A stretch of 64,000 bases of DNA. It comes from Ructibacterium gallinarum (lineage in GTDB: Bacteria > Bacillota > Clostridia > Monoglobales > Monoglobaceae). Below the pieces are notes generated by a model. It was given only the letters and a program-made list of their open reading frames with translations, ran no database searches and was not told the DNA's origin. Below, piece after piece: positions 11,701-19,917 of the stretch. Where the stretch lies: NCBI RefSeq assembly GCF_014982785.1, contig NZ_JADCKB010000011.1, positions 1-64,000 on the forward strand, read 5' to 3'. The first letter of the stretch is position 1. Every line of letters begins with the position of its first letter. The position numbers were made by a program, and so were the translations under genes.

Positions 11701-12744
11701 ATGGATAATGAGTGGCAACAGGTTGCAGAGTCAATGCAATTTGGCATAGGGGAAACAATTGTAGATTTACAGGGGAGACAGGCAACAGCCATCAAACTGA
11801 TAAAAGAAAACAATGAGGGCATTTTTGCAATCAATGAAATTATCCCTTATGGTGTTGAGGTTAAGCAGTTAGGCGACCGGTCACAGATGGTTGGAATGCT
11901 GTTAACCACCGGAAAGTATCCGATCAAAATAGAAAGTGTAGGAAGAATGGTATCTGGAAACGACGGCGGTAAACATAGGTTTTTCTTGATCGAAGTGTCA
12001 AACGGAAGTCAGCCTCTGGTGGTTGCTGATATTGATATGTTGTCTGGAGAACCGGATTCTATGGGGTTTGTTTATGAAAGAGTTGCACCTGCCATATTGC
12101 AGCCGTTTTCTCAATATTTTGTATTATGTGAAGAGGATAAAAACAGTTCTTATTTGGATGTACCGATTAGTGGAATATCCAATCAGTATTTAAAAGTCAC
12201 AGATGGTGCTATGTCCGATTTTTCTTTGACAAAATATTATGATTGCTCTTATTTAGGGGATAAAAGTCAGCTTTTAAATTTAAAATTTACCCCACTAACG
12301 CCGTTGGAAAATAAAAACAATAATTTGGCTTATGGTGTATCTGCTAAACTGTTAGATAATGAAGACAGAGTGCGAAGAGCTTCCATGGGCACTGGTCATG
12401 CTTTTTATGCCGTAGATGGAAAAGAAGAAACCAGTGCTGGCCCCAGCGAAGCATGGGCATGGACCTTATTTATTGATTTAGAACAGGTGTATGATTCTAT
12501 TGATAAAGTGGAAGTATCATTTTCACCTGGATTATATCCGACAGAATATGAAATTTATGCTTCTGTTGATAATGTGGAATGGGTACGAATTACACATGTA
12601 GCAGATAAGCACACGGATGAAAAAATTGTGCATACTTATGAACCATTTTCAGCTCGGTATTTTAAGATTCGTTCTTTAAAACCAGACGGTCCGGGGCAGG
12701 AAGGCGCACAAATGTGGATTTCTGAAGTTGGTATTTACAATTAA
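8713..12744 (+). CDS. Large secreted GH29-like glycosidase, multimodular (paralog 1)
   Basis: 1343 residues. The start at 8713 is chosen because AGGAGG (8697-8702) is 10 nt upstream; the in-frame ATG at 8704 sits on top of that site. Modules, approximate residues: signal peptide 1-23; discoidin 26-163; Big_5/SbsA-like Ig 170-260; discoidin 263-393; putative Ig (He_PIG) 443-515; GH29-like barrel 520-815; chitobiase C-terminal-like domain 833-897 (KIYYTLDGSNPSD); discoidin 926-1046; unnamed module 1056-1195; discoidin 1206-1343 (AWAWTLFIDL). The barrel keeps the nucleophile region GFWFDSG (Asp664), but where classical alpha-L-fucosidases have HWG and HHDG it has QWG (Gln534) and AGDG (580-583). 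GH29 descent is clear; fucosidase activity is doubtful. No SLH or sortase anchor is seen. Confidence 0.78.
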   Translation: MRRIIAILMLLCFINPIRAIAESETSPNYASEAKVYLQSNGGVPLPDSAGNIAEYAIDGDDTTGACAAMEWAWTLHLDLGVIREGINQVVLTFASDTAKPEDFCILTSEDGETWRTVVEVTGNQIYARKAYDFESVNARYIRVRDMKAFVGVSQMMINEIEVYANKTDTVSAYLTNVAEDGYIEKDTQPIIRLNSTMPQEYYSKIKLTHDQDQILCSISANETGKDITVNPKEPLVVGETYILSIDCIKEWKLTVVDRSPMKNVTASILNMNELDFSNYVAENYRAENAIDGNLDTYTFLDFATSGDLIFICELDFHKICVDVSKVIVNFGTSVPPSFNITVSVDGENWQTVYSKYTYGAQKHIIDFAPVEARYLRVVPNERHINIAEIEVMCLPGQDPVEEPQEETGSGPLEILSVSDSEYMENRDYAIYPAFVDNMPYQSWTEAGSLDYYQIKVSGGQKPYQFSITEGRLPEGLFLSNDGKIYGTATVEETVSFTVNVTDANAASVSKELSMTANPYRAYWFEEARFGAMIQWGAFSKPATMNIPEFEERISEGWDADKWAQQIYDMGGRVLNFTLVAGDGVRLWPSKVRPVTDLYTQRDMAQELVDAFHKRGMKLISYISGDYTWIAENMIIDEKTGSMSDLTDGWLRELIERGVDGFWFDSGSFIGQSNLRKQVAIIRTLNPFATIENNPGPHTEGWMPLYPDVDMITTECTNLDPTVNALPVAVRPGVRKKVTADTNALLGPDWTDIDGRTDDRCTTDLKPVEAIIQNIQDNWDQDATYLLCWPVASNGDLLGHPKVAQYLQEIGEWVNQNREPTQTPEASLPDDVSYQGMQTVALTSEPGAKIYYTLDGSNPSDNSLEYTEPIVLEESTKLSACAYIDGKGKSRILRKEYIIIRENESFQSLFSEEQITTALSQEIAAKELTPVASSSRFVEGTDSVSFLCDGNLENCWYPEWGNDKSEAWATVELNAKYQLSSVKVISQEEYTASVWLQMDNEWQQVAESMQFGIGETIVDLQGRQATAIKLIKENNEGIFAINEIIPYGVEVKQLGDRSQMVGMLLTTGKYPIKIESVGRMVSGNDGGKHRFFLIEVSNGSQPLVVADIDMLSGEPDSMGFVYERVAPAILQPFSQYFVLCEEDKNSSYLDVPISGISNQYLKVTDGAMSDFSLTKYYDCSYLGDKSQLLNLKFTPLTPLENKNNNLAYGVSAKLLDNEDRVRRASMGTGHAFYAVDGKEETSAGPSEAWAWTLFIDLEQVYDSIDKVEVSFSPGLYPTEYEIYASVDNVEWVRITHVADKHTDEKIVHTYEPFSARYFKIRSLKPDGPGQEGAQMWISEVGIYN

Positions 12745-12786
12745 TAAGACAAATATGGCCTGAAAATGGACAGGGAGTGGTTGGCA

Positions 12787-15700
12787 ATGAAAAAGTGCTG
12801 GATATCATTGTTAATAATTGTAGTGTTTTTCCTGGCAGCAATACATATGAATGCAGATGTTTGGGCGGAGGATATCAATTTAGCTGCTGATGCGAAAGCT
12901 TCTTTTAAGCAAATTAATGGAGAGGATTGGGAAATAGCCTCTTCGACCTCCTATCCACAAAATGCTATTGATGGGGATATGCAGACCTCCGCCGCTGCTG
13001 GAGAAATTTGGGCATGGGCATTGCAGTTAGAATTATATCAAACATCTCGAATAGGATATATATCGATTTCTTTCACCGATACGGGATATCCCAAAATATA
13101 TGATGTTATTGTATCCGAAAACGGCTGGGATTGGAAGACGGTCATTTCGGTCAATGATAATACTATGGGAGGAAGTTTTGAATTTGAATTTCCTTCCTGT
13201 AATGCCCGGTTTATTCGCATACGCAGCCTTGAGAGCGATGAAACATTAATGCAAGAATGGCGTCAAATGACGATTTCTGAAGTTTCCGTGATGAAAGAAA
13301 GTCCTCAAAGCAATTTGTATATACAGCAAAGTGGTTACTATCAGATGACGGAAACAGGACCAAAAAAAATAGATTCATTAGTTGACGGGGAAATATGTTA
13401 TGCCGTGAAAATGGCAGCAGATACTCCGATGACAGGAAAATTGATGTCTGGATTGTATGATAAAAAAAACAATACGCTTGTTCAACTTGCTGTCAGTGAG
13501 GATTTTGAAATTACATCGGTCCCAACTGAGCAGACTGTGGAGTTGATGTTGGAAGGGGAGGTAGAAAAAATAACAGAAAATCAAAATTTTGCATTGCATG
13601 CACTGCCTTCTTTTCAGACCATCCACGGCGAAAGCTGGAGTACAGTATTAGAGCAACATGATCCGCAGAATGCAGTTGATGGTAATGCGGATACCAGCGC
13701 AGTTCCAAGCGGCCTTTGGGAATGGGCATTGCAGCTGGATCTTAGAAGCTGTAAAATGGTGGGATATATTGCAGTAACTTTTGCTCAAGGAGGATACGCT
13801 AAGGATTACGATATCCAGAGTTCTGTCGATGGCGTTGCATGGGAAACCATTGTTCACGAAAAAGAGAATTTGAGTTGCGGTACGTTTGCGTTTTCTTTTC
13901 CCGCACGGAGCATGCGCTATATTCGCATTCGCAATCTGGAGGATGGTTCTGTTTTGATTAGGGAATGGCGGCAGATGGCACTAAGTGAGGTCGCGGTTTA
14001 TTCATCAGAACCGAGGCGGAGCGATTATGAAATTCGGACATATTTGTGGAGCGGCGGAAATGCGCTTATACCGCTTGTAGGTCCTGCAATTCTTGGAGAT
14101 GGAGTGGTTTTTGAACCGGAGTATGCTTCTCCAATGCAGAATATTACTGTAAAAATGCGAAATAAAAATGAATTGAATTTCACAGATTACGTGCCAGATA
14201 CAACGGCCTGTACAAATGCAGTCGATGGAAATATTAATACAGTTGCATACATGGATTATCATGTTTGCGGGGATTCTGTTTTTCTTTATGAAATAGATTT
14301 TCAAAACGTTTATAACGATATATCCAGAGTAAGCATTGCGTTTGGAAATGAGATCCCTCCGAGGTTTGAAATTCAAACGTCTCTTGATGGAAGAGAATGG
14401 CAGACCGCTGCTGTTATTACTTCCTATGCGGAAAAAGTACATCATATTGATTTTGCTCCACAGACGGCACGGTTTCTTCGAATTGTTCCCAGAGAAAGAT
14501 ACATGAGTATTGCAGAGCTAAATGTAATGCGAGTTCCGGTTGATACAATCCCGGAAATTAGTGAAGATGAGGTTCCGGGGAAACCATTGACAATTGATAC
14601 CGTATCAGACAACATGTATATGAATGATAGGGAACATGCAATTTACCCTGCATTTGTAGATAATATGCCATATCAATCTTGGACAGAGGAGGGAAGCCTC
14701 AATTATTATCAAATGGAGGTTTCAGGGGGAAGAAAGCCGTATTATTTTGAAATCATCAAAGGAAGGCTTCCAGAGGGTCTTTATATGGATACTACCGGAA
14801 AAATAAAAGGCACTGCGCAAACAGAGGAGACGACTGCTTTTACCTTAAGAGTTGTGGACTCTGATGGTTATACTGTGGAAAAAGAACTGTCTATGACAGC
14901 TCATCCTTATCGGGCACACTGGTTTTCTGAAGCAAGATTTGGGGCAATGATTCAATGGGGTGCATTTTCCAAACCAGCAATCACGGACATTGCTGAATTT
15001 GAAGATAGAATCTCTGAAGGATGGAATGCAGAGCGCTGGGCGCAGCAACTATATGATCTGGGTGTAAGGGTATTGAATTTTACTTTATTGGCAGGCGATG
15101 GTGTCACATTATGGCCATCTGAGGCAGAATCTATTACCCATTTGGCTACGCAAAGAGATATGGCAGGGGAATTGGCAGAGGCGCTTCACAAAAGAGGAAT
15201 CAAACTAATTTCTTATATTGCTGGAGACTATACTTGGACAGATGGAATCCAGGTTATGAACCCTGAGACCTATTCTGCTTCGGATTTTACGGCAGAATGT
15301 ATTCGAGAATTACTCGAAAAAGGCGTGGATGGTTTTTGGTTTGATTCAGGTTCGATCAATGGGCAAAATGATTTTGATAAAATTATTCCGCTAATTCGGA
15401 CGCTTAACCCTTTTGCAACAATAGAGAACAATCCGGGAGTGGATAAAGAGGGATGGATGCCGGGTTACCCGGATGTAGATATGTATACAATAGAGTGTAG
15501 CAATCTGGATGCCTCTGTCAATGCACTTTCCGTAGCAGTTCAGCCGATTGTGAAAAAGAAGATGGCAGCCGATACGAACGCTTTGCTGGGGCCGCAATGG
15601 ACGGATTTGGATTCTATAGAAGATGATAGTTGTACAACAAATTTAAAACCTGTGGAAGCTATTATTCAAAACATACAAGATAATTGGGATCAAGACGCCA

Positions 15701-16995
15701 CTTATTTGCTCTGTTGGCCAGTTGCTTCTGATGGTGATTTGATGGGACATGCGAAAGTAGCCCAGTATGTGCAGGAAATAGGCGAATGGGTTGTAAAAAA
15801 TAGAGAGGCAGCCATGACGCCGATAGCATCTTTGGATGACAGATTGGAATATACTTCCCAACAAATTGTTTCACTTTCTGCAGAAGAGGAGGCAAAGATA
15901 TATTATACTTTAGATGGAACTATTCCTGATGAAAATGCTATTTTATACACGGAACCAATTACACTTTCCCATTCTACAAAATTATTTGCATGTTCTTATC
16001 TTGAGGGGAAAGGAAAAAGTCGAATTATGCGCAAGGAGTATATTATTGTACCCGAGAATAATGAAAACATGACGTTGATGGACTCACCTGAGAAATTTTC
16101 AGGGGATATTTTAAAGGGACCTGTAAAAAACAAAATGATAGGTATGACGGTTACAACAGGAAAATATCCTCTGCTTGTGGATGGAATTGGAAGATATGTA
16201 TCAGATACAGGAACACATCGCCTTGTCATTATGCCTATGAATGATGGCTGTCAGCCGCTGGCAGTGACAGATATTGTTATGGATCCTGCTTCGGCGGATG
16301 AAATGGGTTTCCAGTACCAAAATATTGTCCCTGTCCGATTAGAACCTTTTACAGAATACCGGATTTTAAGTGAAGAGGGATGTGATTCTTTTTATTTGGA
16401 TGCAGACACTACGGGAAATGAATTTTTAAAATGGAATGATGGTGCAGTTTCAGACTATTCTTTGACCAATTTCTATGCAGTTTCTTATGTCGGGGAAGAA
16501 AAACAGCTCCTTAGTTTAAGATATACGCCTCTTGCGCCGATTGAAATAAATGAAAAAAATATTGCGTTGGGGAAAAAAGCATTGCTTCTTGATAATAGCG
16601 GAAGAGTTCGTCGGGAAAGTGGTGGTACAGGATTTGCCTTTCATGCCATAGACGGAAAAGAAGAAACATCTGCTGTGCCTACAGGTGCTTGGGGTTGGAC
16701 ACTGTTTGTTGATTTGGAAAAAGTATATTCGGATATTTCAAAAATTATTCTTTTGCCGAAAAAGGGAACTTATCCAAGCATATATGAGATTTATGCTTCT
16801 GTGGACAATGTTGCATGGGATAAAAAAAATTATGTCGTAAATGCTAGCGATGGTTTGTTGACGCATGAGTATGCTACACCATTTAAGGCAAGGTATTTAA
16901 AATTTAAGGCATTGAAGCCTAATAACTATGGACAGCCGGGCATTCAGATGATGATTTCTGAACTTGAAGTCTACTGTGCGGAAACACTAAAATAA
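12787..16995 (+). CDS. Large secreted GH29-like glycosidase, multimodular (paralog 2)
   Basis: 1402 residues, a clear paralog of the preceding gene and 42 nt behind it. The start at 12787 has AGGGAG 8 nt upstream; an in-frame ATG at 12766 has no ribosome site and would put charged residues ahead of the signal peptide (KKCWISLLIIVVFFLAA). Modules, approximate residues: discoidin 31-168; 'SGLYDKK' module about 178-265; discoidin 265-405; discoidin 445-585; putative Ig 625-703; GH29-like barrel 706-1001; chitobiase C-terminal-like 1021-1087 (KIYYTLDGTIPDE); unnamed module 1115-1250; discoidin 1258-1402. Active-site pattern matches paralog 1: Gln723 in MIQWGAF, AGDG at 769-772, nucleophile Asp853 in FWFDSGS. 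The barrel and following modules are closely similar to paralog 1, whereas the N-terminal binding modules differ, suggesting duplication followed by module shuffling. Confidence 0.78.
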   Translation: MKKCWISLLIIVVFFLAAIHMNADVWAEDINLAADAKASFKQINGEDWEIASSTSYPQNAIDGDMQTSAAAGEIWAWALQLELYQTSRIGYISISFTDTGYPKIYDVIVSENGWDWKTVISVNDNTMGGSFEFEFPSCNARFIRIRSLESDETLMQEWRQMTISEVSVMKESPQSNLYIQQSGYYQMTETGPKKIDSLVDGEICYAVKMAADTPMTGKLMSGLYDKKNNTLVQLAVSEDFEITSVPTEQTVELMLEGEVEKITENQNFALHALPSFQTIHGESWSTVLEQHDPQNAVDGNADTSAVPSGLWEWALQLDLRSCKMVGYIAVTFAQGGYAKDYDIQSSVDGVAWETIVHEKENLSCGTFAFSFPARSMRYIRIRNLEDGSVLIREWRQMALSEVAVYSSEPRRSDYEIRTYLWSGGNALIPLVGPAILGDGVVFEPEYASPMQNITVKMRNKNELNFTDYVPDTTACTNAVDGNINTVAYMDYHVCGDSVFLYEIDFQNVYNDISRVSIAFGNEIPPRFEIQTSLDGREWQTAAVITSYAEKVHHIDFAPQTARFLRIVPRERYMSIAELNVMRVPVDTIPEISEDEVPGKPLTIDTVSDNMYMNDREHAIYPAFVDNMPYQSWTEEGSLNYYQMEVSGGRKPYYFEIIKGRLPEGLYMDTTGKIKGTAQTEETTAFTLRVVDSDGYTVEKELSMTAHPYRAHWFSEARFGAMIQWGAFSKPAITDIAEFEDRISEGWNAERWAQQLYDLGVRVLNFTLLAGDGVTLWPSEAESITHLATQRDMAGELAEALHKRGIKLISYIAGDYTWTDGIQVMNPETYSASDFTAECIRELLEKGVDGFWFDSGSINGQNDFDKIIPLIRTLNPFATIENNPGVDKEGWMPGYPDVDMYTIECSNLDASVNALSVAVQPIVKKKMAADTNALLGPQWTDLDSIEDDSCTTNLKPVEAIIQNIQDNWDQDATYLLCWPVASDGDLMGHAKVAQYVQEIGEWVVKNREAAMTPIASLDDRLEYTSQQIVSLSAEEEAKIYYTLDGTIPDENAILYTEPITLSHSTKLFACSYLEGKGKSRIMRKEYIIVPENNENMTLMDSPEKFSGDILKGPVKNKMIGMTVTTGKYPLLVDGIGRYVSDTGTHRLVIMPMNDGCQPLAVTDIVMDPASADEMGFQYQNIVPVRLEPFTEYRILSEEGCDSFYLDADTTGNEFLKWNDGAVSDYSLTNFYAVSYVGEEKQLLSLRYTPLAPIEINEKNIALGKKALLLDNSGRVRRESGGTGFAFHAIDGKEETSAVPTGAWGWTLFVDLEKVYSDISKIILLPKKGTYPSIYEIYASVDNVAWDKKNYVVNASDGLLTHEYATPFKARYLKFKALKPNNYGQPGIQMMISELEVYCAETLK

Positions 16996-17112
16996 AACTA
17001 CAAAAAGTATTTAGCTTATTATTCAAAATACCACCAATATTTTCAGACGCAATTTATATTTTAATGACAGAGGATAAATATGCGCCTCATATGGTTTAGG
17101 AGGAATTCATAG

Positions 17113-17475
17113 TGTCTAAAAATAACTCATATATTAAGGTTGAGAAATACAGGATTTCGTTTTGTGCGAATAGAAGCGGTAGATACTGCAATTTCTTTTA
17201 GAAGTGTTCTAGCCGTTTCAGAAAGTAGTGGGGCGATTGCGGTTGGTAATTTTTATTGTAGTGATGAACGGTTAAATCGTATTTATCAAACGGCTGTCAG
17301 GACGGTTAGTCTTTGTATGCAAGAATATTTATGGGATGGAATCAAGCGGGACAGGCTTGTTCGGGTGGGGGATATGCACCCGAAGGTGTCAGTTATTACA
17401 GCTATGTTTGGAACGGCAAATTTTACTGCTGCCGCAGTAATTATTGGAAAGAAGCAAGAAGCAGAGAGTAAATAA
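17113..17475 (+). pseudogene. Remnant of a GH78-like alpha-L-rhamnosidase gene
   Basis: An open stretch of about 120 codons (17113 to the TAA at 17475) contains GFRFVRIE, then NFYCSDERLNRIYQTAVR and LWDGIKRDRLVRVGDM. This is the sequence around the start of the (alpha/alpha)6 catalytic domain of family 78 alpha-L-rhamnosidases, where 'DG-x-K-R-D-R' and 'GD' are hallmarks. Everything before GFRF and after about 40 further residues is missing; in the other frame an AGGAGG plus GTG opens only a 29-codon peptide. A functional rhamnosidase is about 700-900 residues, so this is a broken relic. It lies directly behind the GH29-like genes and suggests that the ancestral locus also handled rhamnose. 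Confidence 0.6.
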
Positions 17476-18006
17476 GGCTGGCTATTTTGCAATACAAAAT
17501 GCGGACAAATGATGCCATGTGGTACAATTGACTTCAAGCAGAGGTTAAGTAATCAACCTAAGAATATACCAAAGTGCTTTTTAATATGGTGTTGCCCTTC
17601 CGTTTGCAGTATTTATAATTAACCTGTTAGCCACTTTTTTACAACGTTTATGCCTCTTGTTATTTTATTATTTTTATATACGGAGGAGGAGCTAGTATTT
17701 CAATTATTGTTGCCGCGATAATATATAATGAAAAAATTATCTAAAAGATCTGTGTCAGGTGGAATTTTAGAAATTATTTCACTTGCGCTAATTGAAATAT
17801 ATAAAAATTAATTTGGGCATTTAAAAAATTATACACGAAATAACTGATTTTGCATATCAATTTACTTTAAATAACCATATATGTTTAAAAAAATGTAAAA
17901 ATATGAACAGTGTTTTTTATTTGAAATAATAGTTTTATAATTGAAATTGTGTTTGAAAATTTGTTGTGTTATGATGATAAAAAATTATAAAAAGGGATGA
18001 GCAATT
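17476..18006. other. AT-rich intergenic region ahead of the ABC importer
   Basis: About 530 nt without a recognisable gene. It may contain further unreadable parts of the rhamnosidase relic. An isolated GGAGGAGGAG at about 17681 is followed by no sustained frame. The last 60 nt hold the likely promoter of the importer, listed separately. Confidence 0.5.
17947..17975 (+). promoter_or_regulatory. Predicted sigma-A promoter of the ABC importer operon
   Basis: TTGTGT and TATGAT with a 17-nt spacer end 31 nt before the TTG start of the first permease; AAAGGGATGA in between serves as the ribosome site. Pattern match only. Confidence 0.4.
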
Positions 18007-18969
18007 TTGGAGAAAATAAAAAGAGAAGCAGTCAATAGTATTGCTCAAAGAAAAAGAAACAATTGTTTGGGGGAATTTAGAAGAAATAAGGTTTTGTACC
18101 TAATGACTTTACCTGCTATTATTCTGGTATTCATTTTTTCATACATACCAATGTTTGGAATTGTAATGGCATTTAAAGATAACAAAAGTGCTGCTGGTTA
18201 TTTTTCTGGAAATTGGGTGGGATTTCAGAATTTTGAATTCTTTTTTCGATCTAATGATGCGGCAAGAATTACTTTTAATACAATTTTTCTAAATGCTTTA
18301 TTTATTATTAGTGTTCTAGTGGTATCTCTTAGCCTTGCACTTTTGCTAAACGAATTATCAAAACGTTGGTTGGTAAAGACCTATCAAAGTGTAATGTTTT
18401 TCCCACATTTTCTTTCATGGGTTATCATAGGTTTTTTGACGTTTGCTTTTTTGAGTGTTGACAATGGATTTATCAATAAAATTTTAATTGCGTTGGGACG
18501 AGAACCTGTTTATTGGTACAGCAATCCTAATTACTGGCCGTTCATTCTTACAATAGTAAACCTACTTAAAAATGCTGGTTATTATTGTATCATATATTAT
18601 GCTGGTATTACTGGAATTGATCAAGATTTATATGAAGCCGCCAGCATAGATGGTGCCTCTCGGTTTCGACGGATGATTTCAATCACCATTCCTAGTATTA
18701 TGCCGCTAATTAGTGTTATGGTTTTGCTGCAAATTGGGAAAATCTTTTATGCAGATTTTGGGTTGTTTTACTATGTTCCCAGAGAAACAGGAGTTTTATT
18801 CCCTCGAACGGATGTTATTGATACCTATGCGTTCCGAGCTTTACGTGTGCTTGGCAATACAGGAATGTCTGCTGCAATTGGACTATTTCAATCGTTTGTG
18901 GGATTTGTTTTGGTCTTAGTTTCCAATTTAATTACCAAGAAAATTAATTCTGATAATGCTTTGTTTTAA
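18007..18969 (+). CDS. Carbohydrate ABC transporter permease, LplB type
   Basis: A 320-residue inner-membrane permease of the polysaccharide/oligosaccharide (CUT1, LplB-like) group. Six hydrophobic segments are visible, beginning with VLYLMTLPAIILVFIFSYIP, and the permease EAA loop reads DLYEAASIDGASRFRRM, where the shared ATPase docks. The start is TTG, with GGGATGAG upstream; no ATG lies earlier in frame. The second permease follows 12 nt after the stop, then the solute-binding protein. No ATPase gene lies in the cluster, as usual for this group, which borrows a general MsmX-type ATPase from elsewhere in the genome. Confidence 0.9.
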   Translation: MEKIKREAVNSIAQRKRNNCLGEFRRNKVLYLMTLPAIILVFIFSYIPMFGIVMAFKDNKSAAGYFSGNWVGFQNFEFFFRSNDAARITFNTIFLNALFIISVLVVSLSLALLLNELSKRWLVKTYQSVMFFPHFLSWVIIGFLTFAFLSVDNGFINKILIALGREPVYWYSNPNYWPFILTIVNLLKNAGYYCIIYYAGITGIDQDLYEAASIDGASRFRRMISITIPSIMPLISVMVLLQIGKIFYADFGLFYYVPRETGVLFPRTDVIDTYAFRALRVLGNTGMSAAIGLFQSFVGFVLVLVSNLITKKINSDNALF

Positions 18970-18981
18970 GGAGATGTAAAG

Positions 18982-19878
18982 ATGAAACAAAAATATACTT
19001 CGAAAAAAAAATCTCTTTTTTTCAATATAACAGTAAACATATTATTTATTGTAATTTGTTTTTGCTGCATAGTGCCGTTACTGTTGGTTTTTAGTATTTC
19101 TATTACACCTGAAAAATTAATTGCTCAAAATGGTTATCAATTGATTCCGCAGCAGATATCATTTTATGCGTATACCTACATATTTAAAAATTCGTTTAGC
19201 ATATGGCATTCTTATGGAGTTACTATATTTGTTACTGCGGTAGGAACTTTGATAGGACTTTCACTTACTTCGCTTATTGCATACCCCTTAAGCCGTAAAG
19301 ATGTAAAATATAGAAATTATATTTCTATGTATTTATTTTTTACCATGTTGTTTAATGGCGGTTTGGTTCCTACCTATATTTTAATTACCAAATACCTGCA
19401 TTTAAAAAATAATATTTGGGTGTTAATACTTCCAATGTTGGTAGGACCATGGAATGTTATGCTTATGAGAAATTTTTTTAAAACTGGAGTACCTTCAGCA
19501 ATAATTGAATCTGCTAAGATTGATGGAGCAGGAGAATTTCAGACATTTTTAAAAATTGTTGTACCGATTTCTAAACCAGCTTTTGCAACTGTTGGATTGT
19601 TTGTTATTCTCGCATACTGGAATGATTGGTGGCTGGCGCTTCTTTATATTGATGAACAGTCATTAATGCCCCTGCAATATACGCTGCAATCTATTCTTCT
19701 CAATATACAAATTTTAATGAGCAATATAAATTCGCAAACCCATCAAGTAACCGAAATACCTTCAGAAAGTGCGAGAATGGCATTATGTATGCTTGCAGTC
19801 GGGCCGATTGTGCTAGTATATCCTTTCCTCCAAAAATATATTGTAAAAGGTATGACGGTCGGCGCAGTAAAAGGTTAA
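18982..19878 (+). CDS. Carbohydrate ABC transporter permease, YtcP/LplC type
   Basis: A 298-residue partner permease of the same CUT1 importer. It begins with a basic N-terminus and a hydrophobic helix (ILFIVICFCCIVPLLLVFSI), has the family segment TMLFNGGLVPTYIL and the coupling loop ESAKIDGAGEFQTFLKIVVP, and ends in VKGMTVGAVKG, the characteristic 'VKG...GAVKG' tail of LplC-like permeases. It should form a heterodimer with the upstream permease. AAGGAG lies 8 nt before the ATG. Confidence 0.9.
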   Translation: MKQKYTSKKKSLFFNITVNILFIVICFCCIVPLLLVFSISITPEKLIAQNGYQLIPQQISFYAYTYIFKNSFSIWHSYGVTIFVTAVGTLIGLSLTSLIAYPLSRKDVKYRNYISMYLFFTMLFNGGLVPTYILITKYLHLKNNIWVLILPMLVGPWNVMLMRNFFKTGVPSAIIESAKIDGAGEFQTFLKIVVPISKPAFATVGLFVILAYWNDWWLALLYIDEQSLMPLQYTLQSILLNIQILMSNINSQTHQVTEIPSESARMALCMLAVGPIVLVYPFLQKYIVKGMTVGAVKG

Positions 19879-19917
19879 AAAATATTTTATCTTTATATAA
19901 AGAAAGGATTTTTTAAT

